Assembly (NCBI GenBank): GCA_017395365.1
Contig: JAFPUN010000020.1
Location: forward strand, 62,001-126,000
DNA length: 64,000 nucleotides
From: Bacteroidales bacterium
Lineage (GTDB): Bacteria; Bacteroidota; Bacteroidia; Bacteroidales; F082
Direction of reading: 5' to 3'
Shown: positions 24,601 to 33,224 of the stretch, in pieces
Layout: each line of letters opens with the position of its first letter
Numbering within the stretch: the stretch's first letter is position 1
Position numbers and translations under genes: made by a program
The notes under the pieces: model-generated
Seen by the model: the letters and a program-made list of their open reading frames with translations, nothing else
Database searches by the model: none
Told to the model about the DNA's origin: nothing

Positions 24601-27135
24601 ATCGTGGTGACCTTCCCGGCTAACGACAAGGCCAAAGCTCTCGTCACAGTGGAAGCCAACGACCGTGTGCTGCAAACCCAACTTGTGGAGAATCTCGGTG
24701 AAGAAGGCAAGGTGGAAATCGCCGCTACCGAAGAGATGATCCCCAACGTCTATGTCTATGTGGCCCTCATCCAGCCACACGACGCTGTCAACGACCTGCC
24801 CATCCGCCTCTATGGCGTCATCCCCGTGAAGGTGGAGAACAAGCAACTGCAGCTGCAACCCAACATCGGAGTGCCCGAGACCGCCAACACGAAGAAGACC
24901 CTTGAGGTGAAGGTGAGCGAGACCAACAAGCAAGCCATGACCTACACCTTGGCCATCGTCGATGAAGGCATCCTTGGCCTGACCAACTTCAAGACCCCGA
25001 ATCCTTACGGATACTTCAACAGCAAGCAAGCTTTGAGCGTGCGCACTTGGGACAACTACGCCAACATCGTCGATGCATTCAGCGGCGAGTTGGGCTCCAT
25101 CTACGCCATCGGCGGTGACGGTATCCTCAATCAGGACATCACCCTCGACAAGCGCTTCAAGGCCTATGCGGTCACCTTGGGACCTTTCGAACTGAAGGCA
25201 GGTGAGACCAACACCCATAACTTCGAAGTGCCACAATGCTCTGGTGCTCTCCGCTTCATGGTGGTGGCCAAGGGCAAAGGCAAAGCCTTCGGTGCATCGG
25301 AGAAACGCATGACCGTGGTCGACCCGATCAACCTCTATGCCTCGGCCCCGCGTGTGGTGGCGCCTGGCGATGAACTGAACCTGAAAGTGCAGGTGCAGGC
25401 CCCCACGATGAAGAACAAGACCTTGGAGGTGAAGTTCGACAACAAGAACCTCACTCCTGTGGGCACGCTGCCCACTTCGGTGAAGATCGATGGCAACGGC
25501 GAAGGCCTTGTGGCGGTCAGGACGACCATACCGAAGACCTTGGGCAATGCCGTGATGAAAGTTTCGGTGACGGGTGAAGGCTACACCGCTGTTTCGGAGA
25601 CGGAGATGCCTATCCGCATGCCGTTTGCCGAGCGTCGCAACACCATCACCAAGGAGGTTGAAGCCGGTCAGACGGTGAGTGTGCCGTTCACACTTGAAGG
25701 CATGGATGGCACGCAACAAGGCAACATCACCGTGTCGAGTTTGCTGCCTGTCGACCTCTTCGGCCGTATCGACTACCTGATGCAATACCCGCACGGATGT
25801 CTCGAGCAGACCACCTCGAAGGCTTTCCCGCAGCTCTACCTTAATTACTTTGCCCAGCTTGACGACAATGACAAGGCAGAGATGAAGAACAACATCGAGA
25901 CGGCCATCACCAACCTGAAGGCGTATCAGAAGTCAGACAATTCGATGACCAACTGGCCTGGTGGCACATACGTCAACTACTGGACTGAGATCTATGCCCT
26001 GCATTTCTTGGTCGAAGCCAACAAACAAGGCTACAACGTGCCACAGTACTTCCTCGATGGCCTGCTGAGCTATCAGAGTGACCGCGCCAAGCAATGGAAG
26101 AACAATCCCGACTACAAGCAGGGCGAGACCATTCAAGCTTATCGTCTCTTTGTGCTGGCTCTCGCTGGTAAAGCCGAGATGGGCGCCATGAACCGCTTCA
26201 AGGAGATTGAGATGAACTACGACCTCACCAAGGCCTTAACTGCCGCCGCCTTCGCCCAGACGGGCAAGACCAGTATCGCACAGAGCTTGCTGCCTGCCTA
26301 CGAGGAGGGTCAGGCCATGTCCGACTACTACACTTCGTTCGGATCACGTACCCGTGACCTTGCCTTCTTAACATACACACAGATGCTCTGTGACGTCGAC
26401 AAACAGACGGTGCAGAACAACATCAACAGTGTGTGCCGCATGATGAGCACAGACCGCTGGATGGATACCCAGTCGACAGCTTTCGCACTCTTCGTGTTGG
26501 GTAAGTATGCCGAGAAGATGAATGTCACCAATACGCCTGTCTCCGCTACGGTGAAGGCCAATGGCGAGGAACGTACACTGAACACCAACATGGCCTCGGT
26601 TGGTTATAGCATCACCCCGAAGTTAGGTAACAATACGGTTGAGATCAAGAATAACGGTGAACAGAAAGTGGTGGCCAACATCTTCACCAAGACCTCGGTG
26701 GCCGAGTATGACATGAACGAGGGTGGCAACCTCATCAAGATGACGGTGAACTACTTTGACAAGAACGGTGCTCCCGTCAACTTGACTACACTGGATGCCG
26801 GTACCGACCTTGTGGTGAAGATGACGGTGCAGAATCCGAGCGAGTGGCAAGTCACAGAACTGGCCTTGTCATACTACCTGCCTTCGGGTTGGGAGTTGGT
26901 CAATGACCGCCTGACGGGCGACATGACTGGCAACGAAGGTGCCAAACACCTCGACTTGCGTGACGACCGCGCCTACTTCTATTTCGACTTGATGCCGGGT
27001 GCGAAGAAGACCTTCACCTTGAAGGCCAACGCCACCTACGAAGGCAACTACATGATTCCCGCCGTGCGTTGCGAGGACATGTACAATGCCGAGATCTATT
27101 ACCAAATCCCGGCCCGTGGGTGCGTGGTGAAGTAA
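21622..27135 (+). CDS. Bacterial alpha-2-macroglobulin lipoprotein with thioester (YfhM/MagD type)
   Basis: 1837 residues. Lipobox LAFMPSC|G anchors it as a periplasm-facing or surface lipoprotein. N-terminal MG domains are followed by SRFDIAGEAIEKGVSAFAYSN cut as GVSAFAYSNRGVWRPGDDLQ, the MG3/MG4 signature, then a bait-region part, an A2M core (LRFMVVAKGKGKAFGASEKR) and the thioester site HGCLEQ with Cys1393 and Gln1396. The C-terminal part is the alpha/alpha toroid and receptor-binding-like domain. It traps attacking proteases by covalent linkage after bait cleavage. It is followed by pbpC, the standard partner, believed to allow repair of peptidoglycan when the envelope is breached. The frame extends upstream to 21502, but ATG 21622 gives the signal peptide. 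Confidence 0.95.
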   Translation: MSTKQFLKKISGIGLVVGVLLLAFMPSCGKKGTGGQNTTFVERIQPINEALLPLLDSYTSGVVAAGEPVVVRFKDPAVMKVKFGETIPSKAFEFTPALKGKAVWIDENTVGFKYDNIDKEKSYVCKFKVSDFVDCGSDQVLEFGFGVRRQNFSLVAQQPICLSNETMNYNLRIAFAVPVDQEEAINMFDGSFRKSHPVQATFVGNGIYDFEIQNFERKNQDYNVHVVLDGKAVESKAKMERDLTIYAKDSFIPLTFDLDRTSDHGTLFFSQPLKESQNLTGFITTPSNLAYKADIKGNKIDFYFDKSNVYRYQLDDLTLGVGSGIRSDNGMLLQGDYSYSLDLTTVQPKVRWTNDGVIIPNVDETTIYFDAICLNAVTLRVVRIFDDNILSFLQDNELGETYGVRKAGRLEKKVRMAIDNPYPNQWKTFPIVLSDYIKVEPGAMYQLALDFGPADYTFASDEMKLAVKDDPQREADYWDGEAWDYKEYNYDGEWGDPNGFYYYNNVEVKKNIVVSDLAVTAKMGRNDLVDVYVYQISDAKPATGATVTAYNFQKQELTKGSVDGNGHVQLQCANRPAFVVATDRKGSKSVIKLSDGNALSYSRFDIAGEAIEKGVSAFAYSNRGVWRPGDDLQLNLMLNDMESSLPDDYPVVLEVIDATGRLYAKQVNTKPVNDIYCFTVKTNVADETGLWSARFKVGTKTITKDLRVETVKPNRLEINFDLPEVVSLTRNERVALTSRWLNGMKANGLKTEVDVKLRGGETTFKNFANYCFDNQMQKFETQEYALFSGQLNSEGVTSVGFDPLDDIYASQMMDGTFTVKVFEQGGDFSIASFTSKLSPYNRYVGVDLPETTSKYGSYYDTGKDWKFNIAMVNENGTACKSTVSLVYALYKLDYYWWWSSEDDYSLQRYASGNYKAPVQNGNLTCNGTTSVTFNIEDDNWGSYLLVINDRQGGHTFAKVINFDWGYGHSSSASGAPAQLSLKATADSYQVGEKIVVTFPANDKAKALVTVEANDRVLQTQLVENLGEEGKVEIAATEEMIPNVYVYVALIQPHDAVNDLPIRLYGVIPVKVENKQLQLQPNIGVPETANTKKTLEVKVSETNKQAMTYTLAIVDEGILGLTNFKTPNPYGYFNSKQALSVRTWDNYANIVDAFSGELGSIYAIGGDGILNQDITLDKRFKAYAVTLGPFELKAGETNTHNFEVPQCSGALRFMVVAKGKGKAFGASEKRMTVVDPINLYASAPRVVAPGDELNLKVQVQAPTMKNKTLEVKFDNKNLTPVGTLPTSVKIDGNGEGLVAVRTTIPKTLGNAVMKVSVTGEGYTAVSETEMPIRMPFAERRNTITKEVEAGQTVSVPFTLEGMDGTQQGNITVSSLLPVDLFGRIDYLMQYPHGCLEQTTSKAFPQLYLNYFAQLDDNDKAEMKNNIETAITNLKAYQKSDNSMTNWPGGTYVNYWTEIYALHFLVEANKQGYNVPQYFLDGLLSYQSDRAKQWKNNPDYKQGETIQAYRLFVLALAGKAEMGAMNRFKEIEMNYDLTKALTAAAFAQTGKTSIAQSLLPAYEEGQAMSDYYTSFGSRTRDLAFLTYTQMLCDVDKQTVQNNINSVCRMMSTDRWMDTQSTAFALFVLGKYAEKMNVTNTPVSATVKANGEERTLNTNMASVGYSITPKLGNNTVEIKNNGEQKVVANIFTKTSVAEYDMNEGGNLIKMTVNYFDKNGAPVNLTTLDAGTDLVVKMTVQNPSEWQVTELALSYYLPSGWELVNDRLTGDMTGNEGAKHLDLRDDRAYFYFDLMPGAKKTFTLKANATYEGNYMIPAVRCEDMYNAEIYYQIPARGCVVK

Positions 27136-27161
27136 TAATGCCGTAAGACCTTCTCTTTAGG

Positions 27162-27245
27162 CGTCATGGCGGAGGGACATCCGCCATCTCCTGAAAACAG
27201 GCAAGACCATTATTCAGGAGATGGCGGGTCAAGCCCGCAATGACG
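27162..27245 (+). repeat. Dispersed palindromic repeat (CGTCATGGCGG family), copy 2
   Basis: CGTCATGGCGGAGGGACATC and ATCTCCTGA fold back on TCAGGAGAT, GGCGGGTCAAGCCCGC and AATGACG. It lies between the alpha-2-macroglobulin and pbpC genes and would be part of their shared transcript. Confidence 0.8.
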
Positions 27246-27277
27246 CAGGAGAGAGGATTGGGAAGAAAACCGTATCG

Positions 27278-29593
27278 ATGAAAACGCCCGTAAGACATAA
27301 GACATTAAAGATAATTCTTATGCTCCTTGCGGGCTTTTTCATTGCTTTTTTGTGCATCCCCGTGCCGCGCTTCGACAAGCCGTATTCCACCGTGCTGACT
27401 GCGAAAAACGGCGAGCTGCTTGGCGCAAAGATTGCCGACGACGGACAGTGGCGTTTCCCCGCCACCAACAACTATTCCCCGAAATATGTCGCTTGCCTGC
27501 TGGAATATGAAGACCGTTGGTTCTTCTTCCATCCAGGCTTCAACCCCGTGTCGTTTGTTAAGTCGTTCATCGACAACATGAAAGCGGGCGAGGTGGTTCG
27601 TGGCGGCAGCACCCTCTCGATGCAGGTGGTGCGCATGTCGCGCGACAACCCACCCCGTACCTATGCCGAGAAAATGTGGGAGGTGGTACTCGCCATGCGG
27701 CTGGAACTGCACTATTCCAAGAAGTCCATCCTTGATCTCTATGCTGCCAACGCACCTTTCGGTGGCAATGTGGTAGGCATCGACGCGGCGGCATGGCGTT
27801 ATTTCCATACCACGCCCGACAACCTGTCGTGGGGCGAGGCAGCAACCCTTGCCGTGCTGCCCAATTCGCCAGCTTTGATACACCCTGGACGTTCGCGCGA
27901 CCGTTTGGAGCACAAGCGTGATGAGTTGTTACGACGCATGCCTGATGTCAAGGCATACATACCGAGGCGTTTCCATGTCCCCGAACTATCGGAGGAAGAC
28001 GCTGAACTGGCCATGATGGAAGACATCCCCGACAAGCCCTTCGATATGCCGATGCTGGCCTACCATTATCTCTCCGACCAAGACAGATATCGTCACGGCG
28101 AGCATATCACCTCGACCATCGACTACAACTTGCAGCGTTCGGTGATGGAAGTGATGCATCGTCACCACGAGTCCAACATGATGAACAATATCGACAATGC
28201 GGCTGTGTATGTGGTGGATTACCTGAATGATGAAATAGTGGTCTATGTGGGCAACAATAGCGACGCTTCTGATGCCGCCATGGTCGACATGGTGAAGGCA
28301 CAGCGTTCGACGGGCAGCATCTTGAAGCCATTCCTCTTTGCCGCCATGCTCGACGAAGGCACCCTGCTGCCCGAGATGGTGGTACCCGATGTCCCGATGA
28401 GTCTCTCGGGCTTCACACCGAAGAACTATAGTGGCGAATACTGGGGCGCCGTGCCTGCCGACAAGGCCTTGCAGAATTCGCTGAATGCTCCTTTCGTCCA
28501 CTTGCTGCGCGAATACGGGCAGCAGCGTTTCCATGGCTTGCTGAAGCAGTTGCCGCTGAAGGGCATCGTTTTCGATGCCGAGCATTATGGCTTGTCGCTT
28601 ATTGTGGGTGGTGCCGAGGCTTCGCTGTTCGACATCTCCAATGCCTATGCCAAGATGGGTAGGAAGTTGGCAGCGCATGTGAATGAGGACTATAATGAGA
28701 AAGTCAGTGAGAAGGAGTCGCCGTTCTCTGCCGAGGCCATCGCCGAGACCTTCCACGTGATGCAAGGTCTGACGCGTCCTGTGAGCCAGATAGGATGGGG
28801 AGGCTTCTCCTCGTCGGCACAGGTGGCTTGGAAGACGGGCACCAGCTTCGGCTTCAAGGACGCCTGGGCGGTGGGTCTCACCGACCGTTATGTGGTGGGC
28901 GTCTGGGTGGGTAACTCCGATGGTGAAGGCCGTCCGGGACTGACGGGCGTGAGCGTTGCGGCACCGATACTTTTCGATGTGGTCGGAAAACTCAACGATA
29001 GTTATCACTATCCTGCCAACACCATGGAGAGCATCGAGGTGGAAGTCTGTGCCGAGTCGGGCTACCCCAAGTCGGAATACTGTCCGCATACCAAGAAGAT
29101 TCGTGTGCCCAATGTGGAGAACCAAACGGGTGTCTGCCCTTATCACAAGAAGGTGTTTTTGGACGAGACGCGTCAATACCAGGTGCGCCCCGACTGTTAT
29201 CCCGTCGACCAGAAATGCTATGAGGTGTATTATGTCTTGCCGCCTGTGATGGAGTGGTTCTACAAGAAACACTCGCCCATGTTCCGGCCCATGCCCGCCT
29301 TCTATCCAGGCTGCGGCACGGCGCATCCCGACGAGGTGATGGCCTTCGTCTATCCCAAGAGCGACGCCAAGGTGACCATCCCCGTCGGTATCCGCGGCGA
29401 CCGCCAACAGGTCATTTTCGAGATTGCTCATCGCAATCCCCAGAAGACCATCTATTGGACGCTCAACGATGAGTTTTTGGGTCAGACCCGCCTCAACCAC
29501 CAGATGCCCATCGATGTGGAGAAAGGCACCTATCGCCTCCGTTGCGTTGACGAGGACGGCGTGGAGCTGAATAGGAAGATAGTCGTGCAGTGA
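27278..29593 (+). CDS. pbpC: Penicillin-binding protein 1C (bifunctional GT51/transpeptidase)
   Basis: 771 residues: one N-terminal membrane helix (~10-29), a GT51 domain (YEDRWFFFHPGFNPVS with the catalytic Glu, RGGSTLSMQVVRM), a transpeptidase domain (Ser347-x-x-Lys350 in STGSILKP, SLNAP as the SxN motif, AWKTGTSFGFKDAW as KTG) and a C-terminal BiPBP_C domain (~690-771). It polymerises and crosslinks peptidoglycan. The frame reaches upstream into the palindromic repeat, but ATG 27278 gives the basic start before the membrane helix. Pairing with alpha-2-macroglobulin is the classical arrangement. Confidence 0.95.
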   Translation: MKTPVRHKTLKIILMLLAGFFIAFLCIPVPRFDKPYSTVLTAKNGELLGAKIADDGQWRFPATNNYSPKYVACLLEYEDRWFFFHPGFNPVSFVKSFIDNMKAGEVVRGGSTLSMQVVRMSRDNPPRTYAEKMWEVVLAMRLELHYSKKSILDLYAANAPFGGNVVGIDAAAWRYFHTTPDNLSWGEAATLAVLPNSPALIHPGRSRDRLEHKRDELLRRMPDVKAYIPRRFHVPELSEEDAELAMMEDIPDKPFDMPMLAYHYLSDQDRYRHGEHITSTIDYNLQRSVMEVMHRHHESNMMNNIDNAAVYVVDYLNDEIVVYVGNNSDASDAAMVDMVKAQRSTGSILKPFLFAAMLDEGTLLPEMVVPDVPMSLSGFTPKNYSGEYWGAVPADKALQNSLNAPFVHLLREYGQQRFHGLLKQLPLKGIVFDAEHYGLSLIVGGAEASLFDISNAYAKMGRKLAAHVNEDYNEKVSEKESPFSAEAIAETFHVMQGLTRPVSQIGWGGFSSSAQVAWKTGTSFGFKDAWAVGLTDRYVVGVWVGNSDGEGRPGLTGVSVAAPILFDVVGKLNDSYHYPANTMESIEVEVCAESGYPKSEYCPHTKKIRVPNVENQTGVCPYHKKVFLDETRQYQVRPDCYPVDQKCYEVYYVLPPVMEWFYKKHSPMFRPMPAFYPGCGTAHPDEVMAFVYPKSDAKVTIPVGIRGDRQQVIFEIAHRNPQKTIYWTLNDEFLGQTRLNHQMPIDVEKGTYRLRCVDEDGVELNRKIVVQ

Positions 29594-29644
29594 GGCTTTT
29601 TTCTCTTTTTTTGTAAATTCCCTAGGTACAAAAAGAAAAATATT

Positions 29645-29652
29645 TATTTTTG
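29645..29652 (+). promoter_or_regulatory. -7 element (TATTTTTG) for the gene at 29729
   Basis: TATTTTTG, 76 bp upstream of the ATG; just before it a TTTTTGTA...TACAAAAA inverted repeat (29611-29636) may terminate pbpC. Confidence 0.55.
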
Positions 29653-29728
29653 CATTCAATGAAATAATTTGTTATTACTTATTATCGATAATTAAAGATT
29701 CATTATCAACAGTTTAAACTTCATAATT

Positions 29729-30346
29729 ATGAAAAAAGGTATTATCATCATTTGCGCAACGGTTCTGTTTTGCTGCCTCGGTGCAAAGGCTCAAAACCCC
29801 TTCAAGAACCTGACGGAGAATCCCGCAGTAGCCACCTACAAAGTCCCTGGCATCGTGGATTTTGTCACGGGCTATCTCTCTGACCCACAGGACGAACACG
29901 CCGGTTATCTGAGTGGAATATGGGAAAAACATCTCAAAAAAGAAGCCCTCCCGAAAGGCGAGAAGGTGACCGTCGACAGCAAGAACGGATATGTCTGCTT
30001 TGAATCGGGACCCGACGAGGAAGGTTTCAAATCCGTTACAGAGATGTGTTATTGGAACTGCGACGACGGTCTTCACAAACTGTTCGCCGAAAACGTTGTC
30101 GCCAGCCAAAAAGGCAAGCCCATCTACACCGAATTCAGCGGCGTTTACATCTATGCTTACGACAATGCCACCCAGAAGCTCTATTTCATCGATCAGGACT
30201 TGCTCGGAATTACCGAGGAGCTACATGGCGAGATTTCCTTCACTCTGCCTCGCCAGGGCAAGGACATCAAAGTGTTGTTCGCTGACGGCACCCAGAAAAC
30301 GCTGGTCTGGAACGGCAAAGGTTTCACGCTGAAAGATAAAAAATAA
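29729..30346 (+). CDS. Secreted protein of unknown function
   Basis: 205 residues with a signal peptide (MKKGIIIICATVLFCCLGAKA|Q). The mature protein has a helical N-terminal part (NPAVATYKVPGIVDFVTGYL) and a beta-rich C-terminal half (YVCFESGPDEEGFKSVTEMC; GVYIYAYDNATQKLYFIDQD; KTLVWNGKGFTLKDKK). The end resembles the small VCBS/DUF-type proteins of Bacteroidales that read a numerical state such as WNGKGF. It starts a run of four small secreted or lipid-anchored genes on this strand. I do not recognise a family. Confidence 0.7.
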   Translation: MKKGIIIICATVLFCCLGAKAQNPFKNLTENPAVATYKVPGIVDFVTGYLSDPQDEHAGYLSGIWEKHLKKEALPKGEKVTVDSKNGYVCFESGPDEEGFKSVTEMCYWNCDDGLHKLFAENVVASQKGKPIYTEFSGVYIYAYDNATQKLYFIDQDLLGITEELHGEISFTLPRQGKDIKVLFADGTQKTLVWNGKGFTLKDKK

Positions 30347-30369
30347 AATGTTATGGGATTTCCAAAAAT

Positions 30370-30441
30370 TGCTCCGTAGGAGCTTTCGTTTAATAACAAA
30401 TAATAATCCAACAAGTTATGCTCCGTAGGAGCTTTCTTTAG
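30370..30441 (+). repeat. Paired GCTCCGTAGGAGC palindromes
   Basis: TGCTCCGTAGGAGCTTTC occurs twice, starting at 30370 and 30419, 49 bp apart. The core GCTCC-GTA-GGAGC is a short hairpin. It lies in the gap between two small secreted-protein genes. Confidence 0.75.
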
Positions 30442-30510
30442 GTTGATTGTTAGAAAGCCCCTTTGGCGGTATTAATACTTGAATTCTTAACCTCTAAAAT
30501 CTATAACACT

Positions 30511-31146
30511 ATGAAAAAGGTATTAGCTTTACTGTTATTGGCCTTCGTGATGTGCCAATGCAACAATCAAACTGGGCAGCAAAACCAGTCGAATGATAAC
30601 TCGGATCGCAGCAAGTATCCTGAGAAATTCACAGAGGAATACATCGGCGATCGCTCCTTGACTCTGGCTGACAGACTTTGTAATAGCGACCCCTACAATG
30701 TCTACACCTTTAATAATTCATTCACAAATGAATATGGGAATTTGCTTAAAGAGTCTTTGGCACTTCCCGAAGGTATTGATGGCGACGGACCAAGCGCATG
30801 GCAATGGGTTGAGTTCGCTGGCGAACTCTGCACCCTCGAGGCCGTTATCGAAGTGAAAGTGACGGGCAACAAAGCCAAGGTCATTTGGGAAGGTGAGTAT
30901 TATGGCAAAGACGAACTCTCCCTTTCGTTTGTTGATGGCGAATGGTTGATTGACGATGTCGGAAACTGCTCTCAGAAGTATATGAGGGACAAGATCAAGG
31001 AAAGCCGCAAGTACTACAAATCCATCGACTGGCTGGAATTGATCCACGAACTTGAGGAGAGAGGCTATTCAAAGGAAGACGCTGTTAGAGCTTCTGATGG
31101 CTTGAGAGAGCAAATTGAAACCTACTTCGAAAACTATCCTGACTAA
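30511..31146 (+). CDS. Lipoprotein, DUF3828-like, unknown function
   Basis: 211 residues. Lipobox FVMCQC|N with an Asn/Gln-rich linker. The body has a helical start (SLTLADRLCNSDPYNVYTFN), a VIEVKVTGNKAKVIWEGEYYG strand pair cut as VKVTGNKAKVIWEGEYYG, and ELSLSFVDGEWLIDDV, the kind of beta-sheet seen in cystatin/NTF2-like DUF3828 lipoproteins. A helical C-terminus follows. Start ATG 30511 is preferred to the open frame from 30463 because it begins the signal peptide. Family call is tentative. Confidence 0.72.
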   Translation: MKKVLALLLLAFVMCQCNNQTGQQNQSNDNSDRSKYPEKFTEEYIGDRSLTLADRLCNSDPYNVYTFNNSFTNEYGNLLKESLALPEGIDGDGPSAWQWVEFAGELCTLEAVIEVKVTGNKAKVIWEGEYYGKDELSLSFVDGEWLIDDVGNCSQKYMRDKIKESRKYYKSIDWLELIHELEERGYSKEDAVRASDGLREQIETYFENYPD

Positions 31147-31160
31147 GTAAACCATTGGTG

Positions 31161-31703
31161 ATGAAAAGCAACATCTTTGCGACAAATAGCCGGAGGCTTT
31201 CCGCCTTCGGCTTTGCCGTTTGTCTGGTCGTTGCGGGGTTCTTCGCGTCATGCGGACCCTCGTCAGACTCATTTGGCAAAGACCACCCCATTCCAGATGG
31301 GATGGCATACGAAATTCCCTTGCAGGAAGACGCTCTTGAACCTAGCGCCGATATTATGAATGTCGAAAGCTATCTACAGCTTCGCAACGGCGTACAGGGC
31401 GGTGTCTATCTGTACAGCTTCTCCTATCCGGCTTTGTCCGACGGAGAGGTGTATCTGCGCTGCTATGAGGCCACCGACGGCATCGAGCTCTCAGCCTCAA
31501 GGCTCAAAGAGGCTTCGACGGTGGAAGTGAAAAACCACACAGACTTCGGGCCTATAGCCGAAGGGCAGCAATTCACCATCTACGAAGGCGATTGGGACGA
31601 CTATTACGCCGCCCGCATCGAGGTTTGGCACAAGGATGTCAAAACGGGCGTGGCGACCAAATTGATGGACAAAACCTACCGCGTTGAGGGATGGATGAGA
31701 TAA
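31161..31703 (+). CDS. Lipoprotein of unknown function
   Basis: 180 residues. A long N-region with several basic residues precedes the hydrophobic core and lipobox GFFASC|G. The mature domain is all-beta (GVYLYSFSYPALSDGEVYLR; SRLKEASTVEVKN; FTIYEGDWDDYYAARIEVWH; DKTYRVEGWMR). GDWDDYYAARIEVW suggests a jelly-roll-like sandwich. It starts 14 bp after the preceding stop; TTG 31155, GTG 31158 and ATG 31161 are all in frame, and ATG is taken. Probably co-transcribed with the gene before it. Confidence 0.7.
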   Translation: MKSNIFATNSRRLSAFGFAVCLVVAGFFASCGPSSDSFGKDHPIPDGMAYEIPLQEDALEPSADIMNVESYLQLRNGVQGGVYLYSFSYPALSDGEVYLRCYEATDGIELSASRLKEASTVEVKNHTDFGPIAEGQQFTIYEGDWDDYYAARIEVWHKDVKTGVATKLMDKTYRVEGWMR

Positions 31704-31755
31704 TCTCTGAGAAAGACAATCCAACAAATAAACAAGCTATTTATATCAAAAGACA

Positions 31756-32484
31756 ATGAAAACGAAAACTTTGATACTCGGTGCATTTGCCCTGTGCTTG
31801 GGTCTCTTCACGGCTTGCGGCAACAATGGCAACAACGGCAACAACAAACCGGAAACTCCTGCTAAGCTAGATATGACAGCAGCTCAAGTGAACCCCAATG
31901 CGTCAGGATTCATTTTCCTTGACCAGTTTCTGACCACCGACCCTCATCTTTCCGTGAAGGTCTCCGATGACTTCACCAAGGCCACCATCTTCTACGACGG
32001 TAAGGAAATCCAAACTATCGAAGACGAGACGGGTTTGGTCTCCGACGAAGCCACGGTGCGTTTCCTTGATGCTAACTTCGATGGCCAGACCGACATTTAC
32101 CTCGGGCCTGGTTTTTCGCGTACGCTAAACGCATTGTTTGTATGGGACGAGTTTGAGCAGCAGTTCCAAGTTGTCAGTGGCACATCGCTCCAAAACCCCA
32201 TGCTTCACCCCGCAACCAAAAGCTTCATTGAGGGTGGTAGCAGTTCGTACTGTGAGACCGACATCTACCTTAACAAATGGAATAAAAGCATGATTATGAT
32301 GGATGAAAACCTCGCCATCGTCTTGGATCCCGAAGCGTATGGTGCGATTGGTGTTGAGCACCGCTACACCTTGAAGGATGCTGATGACAAAGTGTTGTAT
32401 TCCACCGATGAAATTGAAGCACTGCCCGAGATGTGGCAAACCATCGTTACGACTTTTTGCCCTCCCGAAGAGTACGCTAATTAA
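31756..32484 (+). CDS. Lipoprotein with FG-GAP/XAC2610-like beta repeats
   Basis: 242 residues. Lipobox LFTAC|G then an Asn/Gly linker. VRFLDANFDGQTDIYLGPG is a D-x-N-x-D-G-x-x-D calcium-type loop, as in XAC2610-family and integrin-like repeats; NALFVWDEFEQQFQVVS follows, a pattern typical of those proteins. The rest gives no catalytic motif. Last of the four small envelope genes, ending at a bidirectional terminator shared with kdsC. Confidence 0.72.
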   Translation: MKTKTLILGAFALCLGLFTACGNNGNNGNNKPETPAKLDMTAAQVNPNASGFIFLDQFLTTDPHLSVKVSDDFTKATIFYDGKEIQTIEDETGLVSDEATVRFLDANFDGQTDIYLGPGFSRTLNALFVWDEFEQQFQVVSGTSLQNPMLHPATKSFIEGGSSSYCETDIYLNKWNKSMIMMDENLAIVLDPEAYGAIGVEHRYTLKDADDKVLYSTDEIEALPEMWQTIVTTFCPPEEYAN

Positions 32485-32507
32485 CTACTGATGGAAAATG
32501 AAAACTG

Positions 32508-32538
32508 TCGCCCCTGGCATCGTCGATGCTGGGGGCGA
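32508..32538 (+). terminator. Bidirectional terminator between the lipoprotein and kdsC
   Basis: TCGCCCCTGGCATCG pairs with CGATGCTGGGGGCGA around a 1-base centre; it lies between convergent genes. Confidence 0.75.
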
Positions 32539-32550
32539 TTGCTTTGTTTC

Positions 32551-33072
32551 TCACCACGCGTAAGCCTCTGCCGTCATCCATTTGCCCTGCACCTTGAGGA
32601 CGCGCTCGATGAGGTCGCGCACGGCTCCTTTGCCGCCAGGACGGTCGCTGACGAACTTGCTGACGGCCTTCACTTCGGGCACAGCATCGGCAGGGCAGGC
32701 GGGGAGCCCAACCTCTTTCATCACATTGAGGTCGGGGATGTCGTCACCCATGAAAACAATCTCCTCGGGCTTTAGGCTTTTCTCCTGCATATATTCCTTG
32801 AGTTTCAACACTTTGTCGGGGATGCCGGTGAACACATCGGTCACGCCGAGACTGTTCATCCTGACTTCCATAGAAGGACAGATGGCACCCGAGATTACGG
32901 CCACATGGTAGCCCAATTTCGAGGCCAGCTGCAAGGCATAGCCGTCTTTCACGTTGGTGGCACGCCAAGGATGTCCGTCATGGTCACTGAAAACGGTGCC
33001 GTCGGTCATTACGCCGTCGTAGTCGAAAATGAAGGTGGTGATAGGAGAGAAAAGGGAGTCTTTTTCGTTCAT
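32551..33072 (-). CDS. kdsC: 3-deoxy-D-manno-octulosonate 8-phosphate phosphatase (KdsC)
   Basis: 173 residues, the usual size of the cap-less tetrameric HAD C0 phosphatases. FDYDGVMTDG supplies the Asp17/Asp19 pair, VISGA the second motif, and MGDDIPDLNVMKEVGL the metal-binding DD. GGKGAVRDLIE near the end is specific to KdsC. The enzyme removes phosphate from KDO-8-P for lipid A-core synthesis. The frame is open to 33147, but ATG 33072 is the family start. Confidence 0.92.
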   Translation of the reverse strand: MNEKDSLFSPITTFIFDYDGVMTDGTVFSDHDGHPWRATNVKDGYALQLASKLGYHVAVISGAICPSMEVRMNSLGVTDVFTGIPDKVLKLKEYMQEKSLKPEEIVFMGDDIPDLNVMKEVGLPACPADAVPEVKAVSKFVSDRPGGKGAVRDLIERVLKVQGKWMTAEAYAW

Positions 33073-33173
33073 GGGATGCTTGTTTTGAGGCTCAAAAATA
33101 GGTAAATCTTTGATGCAACGGGACGAAACGGAGTTAATTTTTTGCAAACGCCGTGTGATAACGTAAAAATGCG

Positions 33174-33181
33174 TAAATTTG
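33174..33181 (+). promoter_or_regulatory. -7 element (TAAATTTG) upstream of rsfS
   Basis: TAAATTTG matches TAnnTTTG and would give a ~200-nt leader that contains a whole palindromic repeat before ATG 33389. Confidence 0.5.
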
Positions 33182-33224
33182 CACCCTTAATAATTGACGC
33201 GAGACTTCAAGTCCACGCTGTATT

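Noticed and set aside
27986..29659. 557-codon minus-strand frame opposite pbpC
   Set aside because: pbpC has all GT51 and transpeptidase motifs; the antisense frame shows none.
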